A DNA stretch of 64,000 bases from Hanleya hanleyi (Eukaryota > Mollusca > Polyplacophora > Lepidopleurida > Hanleyidae): contig JAVTVY010018744.1 in the NCBI GenBank assembly GCA_036873755.1, positions 1-64,000 on the forward strand. Reading direction: 5' to 3'. The position numbers were made by a program, and so were the translations under genes. The notes under the pieces were generated by a model that saw only the letters and a program-made list of their open reading frames with translations, made no database searches and was not told where the DNA came from. Positions 10,991 to 21,825 of the stretch are shown here, piece by piece (positions within the stretch are counted from its first letter, which is position 1; the number at the start of each line of letters is the position of its first letter).

Positions 10991-12000
10991 GCTGGAGCAC
11001 TTGAAGACGGTAAGTTGGAATAATGGGGGGTTCAAGTGGTAAAGGCTGGATCTCGGCTGCTGGAGCAGATTCCACCAAAGCAGCAGTTGAAGAGGTACGT
11101 CTATGAGAAGATCCATCAGGTCTGGAAACCATGGGTGAGTGGGCCACCATGTAGACCACGCACGGATGTGCTCTAATCTTCTGGAGGACTTGTGACAAGA
11201 TTGCTGGCGGCGGGTACGCGTATGCAATCATGTCGAACCAGTCCAAAGACAGGGCGTCGAATGCCAGAGCTGCTGAATCTGGAACAGGGGACACATAGGC
11301 CGGCAGTAGATGGTTCCAATGGGTGGTGAACGGATCTACGTTCAGCATCTCCCATATCCGGGACATCTGGACTAGAATATCCTCGTGAAGCTGCCACTCG
11401 GTCGATATTATCTGATTGGGCCTGGACAAGGAGTCTGCCAGGACATTCAGATGACCGGGTATGTGGCGAGCTCGCACTGAAATTTCGTTTTCGCAACAGA
11501 GGTTGAACAATTTCTGTGCCTGGTCCAGTAGCTGGGGGAGTGAGTTCCCCCTGCTTGTTTATGTAGGACGGAACTGTTGTGTTGTCGGTCACTACTAACG
11601 AGCGTTGGTTCTTGAGGTCGGGACGAAATCTCTGTATGGAGAGGAACATGGCCTGGAACTCCAATACATTGATATGAGTCTTCCTCTGGCTTTCGTTTCA
11701 CAAGCCATATATTGACCTCGAACCCATGTGCTCCCCATCCTTTCATCGATGCGTCCATGAACAAGTGACGTGACGACTGAAAGGGTAAGAAGGGACACCT
11801 ATCATCATGTTCTCCGGGCTCAGCCACCAGCGAAGGAGACGTTTGACATCCTCTGTCACAGGAACAGAGGGATTTAGATGTCTTTTCAGCCCAAAGGTGT
11901 TGAGATGCATCATCAACGGCAGAAGCTGCAAGCGGCCTCGAGTAGTTACATCCCGAGTAGATGTTAACAGGCCGATCATTCAGTGAATCAGAAAGCACGT
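10990..12000 (-). pseudogene. DIRS-like RNase H remnant, three frames
   Basis: The RNase H catalytic positions can all be seen but are spread over three minus-strand frames: Asp in LFMDASMKGWGAHG (in the 11,998-11,447 frame), Glu in MEFQAMFLSIQRF and Asp in VVTDNTTVPSYINK (both in the 11,664-11,173 frame), and the last Asp in LADSLSRP (in the 11,510-10,878 frame). The connecting text is still close to DIRS consensus. Downstream are FVSPVPDSAALAFDALSL and AYPPPAILSQVLQKIRAHP, which are typical of the DIRS RNase H tail. The residues survive, but three frames mean no protein. Confidence 0.75.
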
Positions 12001-12259
12001 CTGTGAGGCGCTGACATAAATGCCGGCACCGACACCAGAATCTTCTTGCAGCGATCTTCTGGAGGTTTTGCTAACGCTGAAACGGTGTCGTAGGAAACTC
12101 CTAGGAAGACTCGAATCTAGGATGGCGTTAACTTCGACTTGCCCTCATGAGGAAGGTAGCTCAGAGCAAGCAGGATCTGCCAAACGAATTTGGTGTCCTT
12201 GAGGAGTTCATCCCAGCTCGGATTTTGAAGAAGAGAATAGTCCAGGTGAAAATGGCATT

Positions 12260-12650
12260 TTAGGCCTCGATTATGCAGGAACGCCGCACCGGATTGAAAA
12301 TTCTGGTGAAAACCCATGGGGACGTGGATAGTCCGAAGGGGAGCACAAGTGACTGGAACTTCCGGTTTCCAACTAGGGAACGCAGGTACCTGTGGTGCCC
12401 CGATAAATCGGAACAGGTAGATATGCGTCCTGGAGGTCCAGTGATGTCATCCAGTCCCCTTGCAATAGAGCCGTCTGGAATGGTACGACTCCATGTGGAA
12501 ATGAGGCGAAGGGGCCGACACAGGTTGATGACCATGCACATTTCAGAGGTATTCTTCTTGGTGACCAGTCCTGACAGCGGACATTTCATTCTGAAGTCCT
12601 GGGGGATAATGCCAGCAAAGAGAAGTCCCGAGACGGGATTGCTCCCTTAA
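12260..12650 (-). pseudogene. DIRS-like reverse transcriptase remnant
   Basis: Minus-strand reading gives SGLVTKKNTSEMCMVINL, then, in another frame, DWMTSLDLQDAYLPVPIYRG (the motif A region, at about 12,420), then HHRYLRSLVGNRKFQSLVLP and FGLSTSPWVFTRIF. These are the recognisable RT blocks of DIRS elements. The switch between frames shows at least two indels within 200 bp. It cannot make an active enzyme. Confidence 0.75.
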
Positions 12651-12807
12651 GGCTCTCCTAACACTGTCCGGGGTTTTCGTAGGTAGGGCCTGGAACAGTG
12701 AAAGGTGCCTAAGGTGTACAAACATAGCCGTCATAAAGACGGAAGAAGCCATTAAGTCAGCGTCTGCATGCGGAATGATACCAGTTGAAGATGTCTGTGT
12801 TATGCGA

Positions 12808-13700
12808 TTAAGAATAGTTCGAATGGCATAGAGAAACCAATTGACGTGGGAAGTAATCACTATCTCGTGTCGAGAAGTGTCCTCCAGGAGACAGATCTGA
12901 CAAAAAATCTGAAAGAGGAATATCTTTTTGGGGCGGGGTGACTCCAACAAATTGATCAAATTCCGGTTCCTGGACAGCAGATCGATCATGCCATGTATTC
13001 GAGCGGGAAAACACCACTAGATCTCTCAAATAATTATCTAGAATTCTGGAGTTGCCTTTCTTCCTGTGTCTTGGGAAGAATAAAGGCAGCCGCATGCAAT
13101 CATCACATTCGAAGACGGCTCTGGAAGGCGGAAGAGAAGTGCGATGGGAAGGCAGAAGAGAAGTGCGATGAGAAGGCTCTTGTCTAAGGTCAGACATCGC
13201 AGTGACTCTTCGTGGTTCCATTATCGGCAAAGGAGTCCTGTCCGCAAATAATTCGTACAAGCAAGTCAAAATATCGGAATAATTGGTCGCTGACGAATCC
13301 GGATCAGCATCAAAAAGAGAGGCTTGTTCATCTGTTTCTGCCTCAGCAATGGTCACTGTCCGTGGGTCTGCAGGCGGAAACCTAGGCAAAAAAGGTTGTT
13401 GTGTAGGTAAACTACCTTGAAACAGATAGAGTGGTTGCTGAGAAGAACGAGATGGAGGACGTGGGCGTCTTGATGGCACAGGGTGAGGTTGATAGCCAGC
13501 CCACTGCGGAACCGGAAGTGGTGTTGGCGCAGGTGGAGGAGGCATCAACATGTCCCGTTGCAGAGCTGCGAAGTCCGCTGACAAATATATTAAACCTATC
13601 GGATACGCTAGCAGAAATAGTTGTCACTGGAAGGGGGTCTGCTGGTCAGACGGCGGAAGTAAAGCAGAACCCAAAGGCAGGTGGGGCAGATGTGCAACCT
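12808..13700 (-). pseudogene. DIRS-like gag fragment
   Basis: A 258-codon open frame contains a proline-rich stretch (MPPPPAPTPLPVPQW), then an acidic region and a basic segment. It precedes the RT of the same element and is in the right place for DIRS gag. In the overlapping frame upstream, VSDRFNIFVSGL aligns with the start of this frame, so at least one frameshift lies near 13,580-13,620. Function would be capsid-like RNA packaging. The call depends on position, because DIRS gag proteins are poorly conserved. Confidence 0.55.
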
Positions 13701-14821
13701 TAACTTCACGTCTCTGTATCGATGCGTGATACGGTACAGGTTACCTCACAGGTCAAGGAGAAGGAGACCAGAATTAATATCTGCCGTACCGGAAGTCGAA
13801 CGTGATGTAATACCATGATGAGTAAGAGAAGTCACAGGGTGTGGTGCAGGATATGGTTGAGCTACAGAAGCTTCCGTTTTAATGTTCAAAAACACTGACA
13901 GACCCAATTTAGTGAAGTAGTTGAGCCTTGCCCAAAGTGAAAAAAATGTAACAAACTTGATAAATTTGGATTATTTTTATCAGCGGATGTATGAGAGAGA
14001 ACTACTTCGGGCAACCCTACATGAACCAAATGTTTGCAAAACCTAGCTACTTTGATAGGCTATATTAGGGATCTGGACTTGGCCTGGTCAAAAGTTGTAG
14101 TGTCAGATCTGAGCTTGGACAGCAGTTGATACCAGCTAGGAACATCTCTTTGGCCTTACATCAAAGGTGATTGTCCATTCGGCATGTTTACCTGCCAACT
14201 CCTGAGTGGAGAATCCTCTCAGGGGAGCTCTTGGCATACATTGCACCAGATTTTCCTCAGGTGGACTATGGTAAATCATCAAGGCTGACATTTGATAACC
14301 CAACATTAATTGACACCCAATTCAGCTTGAATGGATGTTTGCCAAAAAAAATATATAGATCATGCATAATACATCTTGACTTTATTGGAATAATACCAAA
14401 AATGTCATAACAATATGTACCTTGAGAACATGCCACAAGACAATTCCCTAACACATGAGATTTTTGGTGTACATCTTGTTGTCATGTGTGTGAATTGAGA
14501 GAATGTGCAATGCAAACCAATGAGGTGAACTTAAAAATGGTTAGATCACAGTCAACTTAGCACAATGTTAACATACTTAAGTTAACACCTACTGGGGCTT
14601 TATAACCGAGTTATGGGATGAAAACAATGTATATCACTTCAGGCTGCACTTCTGTAACGAAGAATAAGGAATGTATATCATTGCAGGGTGCACTTCTGTA
14701 CTAAACTGACAGTCACCATGTGAGTGAAACAAACTTGAGTGTGACATTAAGACAAATACCCCTCCACCCTGTACTAAAGTGCAAAAGCAGAAGGAGTCTA
14801 GAAAGAATAAGGAATGCATGT

Positions 14822-15437
14822 ATTACAAGCGTCTAGTCCGTCATTCATAATCCAGCCGTCGTCCATTAGAGAATATCCGCGTCCATAATCCAAAGACCTA
14901 TTCCATTTTCCACATAGCAGTATTAGCACCAAATTCAAAAAGACAATCATAGTATACATAAACATAGGCTTGTTTCCTGCAAGAGAGAAGCGGTCAACAG
15001 TTTTCAATGATGCCGCAAGACATCATGATGTTCCAAAAATATCAAATCCGTATCGCTGATCAGTATTCTTAATCCATAATATTCGTTGTAAAGTCGTCAT
15101 CTAAAGAATGATGTATCTCAGTCACGCTTTGATTGTGACTGTTCATATGAGTACCATGAGGATCTTGAAGTACACGGGTTCATACGGCCCCTAGCCCCGG
15201 GTTAAGCGGAATTAGACACAAGTTACGAAACGTAGCGCCATAGATCTTGCACGCTACGTTCGTATTTTGCCATCAGCATGCGATATGTATCGCCAAATTT
15301 GAGAAACTTTGAGTGGAGGCGCTTGGTGGAATAGCCCTGTTTTATAAGTTTCTGCAACAATGTTTTGTGACGTTGATTAAAATCATCACATTTAACACAG
15401 GATCTAGCAAATGCTACTAAGCGAGATATGTATACGC
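14822..15437 (-). mobile_element. 5'-truncated Penelope-like element copy
   Basis: On the minus strand this runs from the RT C-terminus (ARSCVKCDDFNQRHKTLLQK, partly off frame) through the untranslated spacer and into the N-terminal coding start (MFMYTMIVFLNLVLILL, SLMDDGWIMNDGLDACN). It stops after CTTGTAAT at 14,822. It is inserted into the minisatellite. The end point is the same as that of the copy at 41,764 and probably marks the element's true 3' end. Confidence 0.85.
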
Positions 15438-15605
15438 CATATCATTACAGGGGCACTTCTGTACCAAAATGCAAAAGCACAATGAGTTAATAGTGAAAAA
15501 TAAGGTATGTATATCATTTCAGGGTGCACTTCTGTATTAAAGTACAAAAGCACAATGACTCGATAAGAAATGTATTTCAGGGTATAAAAGCACAATGAAT
15601 AAATA

Positions 15606-15835
15606 GCGGTGAGTGAGTGAAAAGAATTTTTCAACAATATTTCAGCTATATCGTGACGAACCAACTAAGCACCACCCAGCCAAGTTGTGTTCTTGCTACT
15701 TCAAATAAGAAATCTTTGAAGCAGCATGGAACCAGACACTCCATCCACCCTATAAAACACTGAGGACAGCACACAGACAGGACGCTTACATGGTGCAATA
15801 AAGGCAAGTGATATTACAGTGCTAGACATCACATT
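15606..15835. repeat. SINE-like interspersed repeat, copy B
   Basis: Diverged copy of the repeat at 2750-2955, starting with gtgagtgagtgaa and containing gaaccaactaagcaccaccc and caccctataaaacac. It is inserted in the minisatellite. Confidence 0.55.
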
Positions 15836-16698
15836 ATCAATGAATAAATAATGAATTATACCACTTCAGGGTGAACTTTTTCTGTACTACAGTATAAAAA
15901 ACACAATGAGTGAATAAGGAAGAATAAGGAGGATGCACTTGCACAATGGCAGAGTAAGAAATGGATATCAATTCAGGGTGCATACTGAAGAACAAGTTAC
16001 AAATGCACAATGAACGAATAAGAAATGTGTACATGTATATATTTGTTTCAGGGTGCACTTCTGTACTATAGTGCAAAGGCACATTGAATGAATAAGGAAG
16101 AATAAGGAATGTATATATCATTGAAGGACTAAGGAATGTATATCAATTCAGGGTGCACCTATGTACTAAAGTACAAATACACAATGAGTGAATAAGGAGG
16201 AATAAGGAATGTATATCTCTTCACGGTTCACTTCTGTATTAAACTGCAAAAGCACAATGAGTTAATAATGAAGAATAAGGAATGTATATCATTACAGGGT
16301 CCACTTCTGTACTAAAATGCAAAAGCACAATGAATAATAATGAAGGATAAGAAATGTATATCATTTCAGGGTGCACTTCTGTATTAAAGCACAATGAGTC
16401 AATAAGAAAGAATAAGAAAAGTAAATCACTTCAGGGTGCACTTCTGTACTAACATAAAATAGCCCAATGGGCTTCAATACCCCTCGGTTCTCCGTTATTG
16501 TCTACACTTAGAAAACATGCATTGCATAAGATGTATTTTTAGAACTTGGACATCATATAGGTTAACAAAAAAGGTTGACTGTAGTTCTCTCATTTTTTAA
16601 ATACAAAGGAAGTTGAGCCAGTCAGCTTGGGGACAATATTTTACGCTGAGGTTCTGGTAGCTCTTAGTCTAAATATACTCTTCTGTACAGCTCATAGT

Positions 16699-16798
16699 CA
16701 AAAAATCGACCATAGAGGTCCATGTCCCCCGCTAGCAGCACCAGTTATAACTGGCGCTGCTGCTGCGGGGGCCATGGACCTCTATGGTCGATTTTTTG
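16699..16798. repeat. Near-perfect 100-bp hairpin
   Basis: The arms (16,699-16,745 and about 16,749-16,798) pair almost completely. The outer 20 bases, aaaatcgaccatagaggtcc, and their complement are exact. A few mismatches occur near gctagcagc / gctgctgc. The loop is only about 3-4 bases. It may be a foldback MITE or the terminus of the satellite element that follows. Confidence 0.85.
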
Positions 16799-16879
16799 GG
16801 GTCGATGATATCTCATATCATTGATAAGAGTATGATTTGAAAATGGAGATATCGCTGATGAGCTTAACATAATCTAATA

Positions 16880-18160
16880 CAGCAGATGGCACCCATATTG
16901 GATTATGCACATCCATAAAACATAATACATGACTGTCCTCTCACTAAGGTCAAGGGACTCCCAAGTTTGAAGTAGATCAGTTGAATCGTACTCCAGCTAT
17001 TGTCCGGACAAGATCAAACTGCTTAAAATCCAATGAAATCCAGTATGGCCGATGGTGGCCATATTGGATTAAGCACGTCCTTGAAAAACAATCCTTATCC
17101 TCCTCTCAGCAATGTCAAGGCACTCCCCAGGCATGAAGTAGATCGGTTGAATCGTTCTCGAGTTATTGTCCAGACAAGATCCAACTGCTTACAATCCAAT
17201 ATGGCTGACGGCGGCCATGTTAGATTACGCACATTGCTGAAAAACAATCCCAACCGTCCTCTCACCAATGTCAAGGCACACCCCAAATTTGAAGTTGATC
17301 GATTAAATCATTCACGAGTTATTGTCCGGACAAGAAAATCTAAGATCCAACTGCTTATAATCCAATATGGCTGACGGCGGCCATATTGGATTATGCACAT
17401 TGCTGAAAAAAAATCCCAACCGTCCTCTCACCGATGTCAAGGCACTCCCCAAGTTTGAAGTAGATCAGTTGAATCGTACTCCAGTTATTGTCCGGACAAG
17501 ATCAAACTGCTTAAAATCCAATGAAATCCAGTATGGCTGATGGTGGCCATATTGGATCAAGCACGTCCTTGAAAAACAATCCTAATCCTCCTCTCAACAA
17601 TGTCAAGGCACTCCCCACATATGAAGTAGATCGGTTGAATCGTTCTCGAGTCATTGTCCGGACAATATCCAACTGCTTATAATCCAATATGGCTGACGGC
17701 GGCCATATTAGATTACGCACATTGCTGAAAAACAATCACAGCCGTCCTCTCACCAATGTCAAGGCACACACAAAGTTTGAAGTTGATCGGGTAAATCGTT
17801 CACGAGTTATTGTCCGGACAAGAAAATCTAAGATCCAATTGCTTATAATCCAATATGGCTGAAGGCGGCCATATTAGATTACGCACATTGCTGAAAAACA
17901 ATCCCAACCGTCCTCTCACCAATGTCAAGGCACACCCCAAGTTTGAAGTTGATCGGTTAAATCGTTCACGAGTTATTGTCCGGACAAGAAAATCTAAGAT
18001 CGAACTGCTTATAATCCAAAATGGCTGACGGCGGCCATATTGGATTACGCACATTGCTGAAAAACAATCCCAACCGTCCTCTCGCCAATGTCAAGACACA
18101 CCCCAAGTTTGAAGTTGATCGGTTAAATCGTTCACGAGTTATTGTCCGGACAAGAAAATC
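16880..18160. repeat. Satellite array, about eight 155-168-bp units
   Basis: Units begin near 16,880, 17,040, 17,197, 17,362, 17,527, 17,682, 17,850 and 18,015. Each contains ccaatatggctgacggcggc, then gtcctctcaccaatgtcaag, then cgttcacgagttattgtccg. The first copies are the most diverged. Apparent ORFs (17,033-17,374 and several minus-strand ones) are translations of the repeat, not genes. Confidence 0.92.
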
Positions 18161-18240
18161 TTACGGAATTACGGAATAACGGAATCACGGAATTACGGAC
18201 ACCGGTGTTTCTAAGTCCCCCCTACTAAGTAGCGGGGGAC
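18161..18240. repeat. (ACGGAATT)n microsatellite and terminal hairpin
   Basis: Four to five copies of ttacggaa-type octamers (18,161-18,200) lead to a hairpin at 18,215-18,240 with a GTCCCCC / GGGGGAC stem. Satellite core, short microsatellite and C/G hairpin in this order match Helentron-associated elements (pearl/CvE-like) of bivalves and other invertebrates. The same order is seen at 28,492-29,102 with different sequences. Confidence 0.6.
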
Positions 18241-18409
18241 AATTAAAGGGGAATGTTATCACCGGACCTATGTAAACGTTAATATATACCTTGATACTGT
18301 AAGAAATCGACTACATGTATATAGTTTTTCCCCCGATTTCCGAACTTTAAAACGGCAAATTTGGCGATTTAAACGCGTTCCTACCACGAGCCTGTCAAAG
18401 CGGTGACCT

Positions 18410-19040
18410 TTGACCCATGACATCAGAGTGAACCAGTCCGCCATAGCATTTAGCATACGTAAACAAGTCAAATATGCTCCAATATGCTCCAATACATGTA
18501 CATCGGTGTGTTGTTGGAGGGTGTGGCAACAGGAATGGGGATGGATTCAAGTTGTACCAGTGGCAAAAAGACGAAAAATTGGGGAGAAATTGGACGAAAT
18601 TTGTGCAAAACGCAGGAGTGTCCACGGGGAAAGTCGATGCGTCAAATGGTCTCACATTTGTTTCGCTCACTTCACTGACGACAGCTATGCAACAACAGAG
18701 ATGGCAAGAATGTGTGGATATCCCCCTGTACTGAAAGAAGATGTTATTCCAAAGATCAAGACAAATAAGTCTCTATCAAAAAGAGAAAACAGACAACCCT
18801 TCAGCCTGCCTGAGAGTGTGAGTTTTACAGGGGCGGCCGACGTCGTGGACTCTGCAAGCGACAGCCCATTCCTGCAGACAAGCGCTGTAAACCCCTGGAT
18901 GTTTTGGCCCACACCGCTTCCATCATCTCTTATGCTACCGAAATGGACCATCGAATTAATCTTAAGACTCTTGAAATCTTGGATCAGCCCCACAGGGTGA
19001 TCGACCAGCCAATCCTGAATCAGCTATTAACTGAACTGTA
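18410..19040 (+). pseudogene. THAP-domain gene remnant, unit 1
   Basis: Starting near 18,504 one frame reads HRCVVGGCGNRNGDG then KLYQWQKDEKLGRNWTKFVQ, and a second frame continues with SRCVKWSHICFAHFTDDSY and GYPPVLKEDVIPKI. Together these contain the C-x(2-4)-C ... C-x2-H zinc ligands, the HF dipeptide and the final V-I-P-type element of a THAP DNA-binding domain. A frame change between about 18,600 and 18,640 breaks it. A further coding-like segment (HRINLKTLEILDQPHRVIDQ, about 18,950-19,010) follows in yet another frame and ends at a stop near 19,040. THAP domains occur in P-element transposases and in host factors. There is no transposase catalytic domain here. The same break is present in unit 2. 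Confidence 0.7.
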
Positions 19041-19124
19041 ATAATCAATGTACTTAAAGGTTATACAAAATGGTCTCAAAATCTGCTACTTTTTGTGCTA
19101 AATTGTTGTAGAGATGATTATATA

Positions 19125-19286
19125 GACGTCACAACCTGATTACGATCTCGCTCAAATGCCTGTTGTGACGTCAGAATGTCAGCGACATCACGCTAGAACT
19201 CTCACAGTTGGGTGAATCCTTCATAACAACGCCCGACATCATAGACTACGACGTTTAGGGTGCAATCGTAATCAGGTTGTGACGTC
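19125..19286. mobile_element. 162-bp element with 22-bp perfect inverted repeats
   Basis: The arms are 19,125-19,146 and 19,265-19,286, beginning gacgtcacaacctgattacg and pairing perfectly. GACGTC palindromes sit at both ends and an inner TGACGTCA lies between them. Size and structure suggest a MITE. No clear target duplication is visible. The second copy lies at 24,252-24,410 inside unit 2. Confidence 0.65.
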
Positions 19287-20689
19287 ATGCACCAGAGGTC
19301 ACAGCGCCAATACCTTTTCCCCCACATGTGTGCTATTCGTGTCCTAAAACCCAATTCGACGACATTATTCGAGAAAAAAATACTAATTTGTTGTTTGGAA
19401 CACTACTGGGTATGTTTTAATGCAAAGTAGTATATAGTAGTCATTTGGTATAACCTTTAAGACCCAAGGCCTTTTTATCAACTCATTCCAGTATATCGGA
19501 AATTCACTTCTGGGACTAAGCTTAGCTTGTCCTTTTGTATCTCCATGTGAGCACATACATTGTATGTAATTTTGATACAATAAATTGAAATTGATCACCT
19601 GGCATGCCTGGGAGAGTAACTGAAACAAACAGAAAGGTGTGAAGCAAACAATTTTTTTAAGGGAGAGTGTCCAAGAGGGAGAGTAAAAGAATCAAGGTTT
19701 AACAGGTGAGTTAGTTATTGTTTTAACATCAAATAGCTTCTTTTGGAATTGAAACTTTGTTTTCATTTGAGAGGACTTCTCCACAGGTATGGATTAGCCC
19801 CTGTTTTAACATCAAATCGCTAACAATAATTGACAAACACATAATAACATTCAGCACATAATCAATGTACAAATGAAAGCTCGTGTGAAACACGGGCGAA
19901 GAGCATTTCCCCAGATAATTTTGTAACACATAATTTGGCTTTAGATCTGCCCAATTTGGGCACAACCCCTATTAGGGGTGGCAATTTTTTTGTAGGATGG
20001 GACAGAGGGCGGGGCATATTCCCCTGGAGGATGAGCAATCAGGAATCAACTCTGGTAGAAGTGCCTCTGACATGTCTGAGAAGGGATTTCTTCACCAATG
20101 GGCGAAACCCAGTGTGAGGCAACACCAACTTTATTTTGTATTTCATGGGCCCACCGACAAAAAATTGAATAAAAATAAAATTTCAAATTGCCACTTTTAT
20201 ATTTCCTACAAAAGTTTGAACATGAAGATTTTAACCTCCTTTTTATGCCCGATTGTATGAGTTAGGCTGTTGTATTCTATCTGAAACAATACCAGCAAAT
20301 AAAAATGTCAAACAACAAACAATGAATACCTTTCACTATAATTTATCACTGTAAGTCAGCGAATTGTTGTTGTTGTAAAATGCTGCTAATACTACTTCGG
20401 CAGTAATGACATTCAATGTAAATCAGGAACCTTCACTGGCTGTGTGATCTATCACTGTCATGGTACCCGTATTTCGACAGTGATGCAGTATGTCAGAGCT
20501 AGGAAATGGAGGGCGTTTCAACAGCTCAGCCGATACAGCATGGTTTAAGTTACTGTTGAAGCATGAGGCTGTTGGAACACATGCAAAATTCACTAGATTA
20601 TTCTGGAAGACAACCACAGCCACAACAAAATGATGACAATGTTCGATTTGAAGTGTATGTTGGCAGTTTAACATGTGACTTAACATACA

Positions 20690-21080
20690 GTTTTTGACCT
20701 TGAGAAAATAGGTCAATGTCAGACTTCATGTCCAAAATCAGCTACATATGTGGTATCAATTTAGAATTCCTAGCTATATTTCATATTATATCATAATATA
20801 CAGTATATAACCTTGAGAAAATAGGTTCAGTCAACTGGGATAGGCTTCTAGTCAGTCTCCAATTGCACAAGTATTATGAATTTGGTGAGCCTATCTTCAC
20901 TCCTTTGAAAATTATTGCTAATGCTAAATTTAACCTTGATGAAACAGGTGAAGATCAGTCAATTTCATTAGGCTTCTGATCCATCACCAGCTGCATACAT
21001 GTGTATGTGGTATGACAAGAAAGATAGATGGACAGATGACATGGAAAATTCAGTTCATTTTGGGGCATCATTACATATCA
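20690..21080. repeat. Repeat family R3, copy in unit 1
   Basis: Blocks of ccttgagaaaataggt followed by gataggcttctagtcagtct and ttgcacaagtattatgaatt recur about every 120-125 bp. They match the repeat at 57,600-57,940 and the copies in unit 2 and the inverted copy. Confidence 0.65.
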
Positions 21081-21825
21081 TCTTCAAAGTCTAAATATTC
21101 TGTCAAAATGCACCAGAACACACCATTTTACTTCAATTATAGAGAAGAAAAGCAACTCCGAGTAGGGATGACAATTTCATTCTGTATATTTCGCTATTAG
21201 TTATAGCATCTTCAGCAGTGAACAAAGTTACAAACAGCTCCATACGCACAGTATATATACAAGGCATAATGTGAATTACGGACACCGGTGTTTCTAAGTC
21301 CCCCTACTAAGTAGCGGGGGACAATTAAAGGGGAATGTTATCACCGGACCTATGTAAACGTTAATATATACCTTGATACTGTAAGAAATCGACTACATGT
21401 ATATAGTTTTTCCCCCGATTTCCGAACTTTAAAACGGCAAATTTGGCGATTTAAACGCGTTCCTACCACGAGCCTGTCAAAGCGGTGACCTTTGACCCAT
21501 GACATCAGAGTGAACCAGTCCGCCATAGCATTTAGCATACGTAAACAAGTCAAATATGCTCCAATATGCTCCAATACATGTACATCGGTGTGTTGTTGGA
21601 GGGTGTGGCAACAGGAATGGGGATGGATTCAAGTTGTACCAGTGGCAAAAAGACGAAAAATTGGGGAGAAATTGGACGAAATTTGTGCAAAACGCAGGAG
21701 TGTCCACGGGGAAAGTCGATGCGTCAAATGGTCTCACATTTGTTTCGCTCACTTCACTGACGACAGCTATGCAACAACAGAGATGGGAAGAATGTGTGGA
21801 TATCCCCCTGTACTGAAAGAAGATG

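Larger units (their letters stand above)
10459..13930 (-). mobile_element. Decayed DIRS-like (YR) retrotransposon
   Basis: In minus-strand order this stretch has a proline-rich gag-like region, RT, RNase H and the start of a tyrosine recombinase. That is the arrangement of DIRS-group elements. All parts are in different frames through many indels. RT landmarks are LPFGLSTSPWVFTRIF and HHRYLRSLVGN. RNase H landmarks are LFMDASMKGWGAHG and VLADSLSRPNQI. Both ends are approximate, since I could not find the inverted or split terminal repeats. Confidence 0.75.
14634..16450. repeat. Diverged minisatellite, unit about 70-75 bp, interrupted
   Basis: The unit contains gaataaggaatgtatatca, then tcagggtgcacttctgtact, then aaagcacaatgagtgaat. 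At least ten copies are seen at 14,634-14,820, 15,430-15,600 and 15,840-16,450. The gaps are filled by a Penelope-like fragment and a SINE-like repeat. Many minus-strand small ORFs here are translations of the repeat. Confidence 0.85.
18190..21272. repeat. Segmental duplication unit 1 (3.08 kb)
   Basis: Unit 1 is repeated almost base for base from 21,273, starting at gaattacggacaccggtg, inside the microsatellite next to the hairpin. It ends at gcataatgtg. The copies differ by a few point changes and short indels, so the duplication is recent relative to other repeats here. The unit carries a THAP pseudogene, a 162-bp inverted-repeat element and R3-family repeats. Confidence 0.92.

Noticed and set aside
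17033..17374. ORF of 113 codons in the satellite
   Set aside because: Its peptide repeats with the DNA unit, and the reverse strand is equally open. It is a translation of the satellite.
16880..18160. Regular repeats that might suggest a CRISPR array
   Set aside because: Units are about 165 bp, with no short repeat/unique spacer alternation, and the window is clearly animal DNA.
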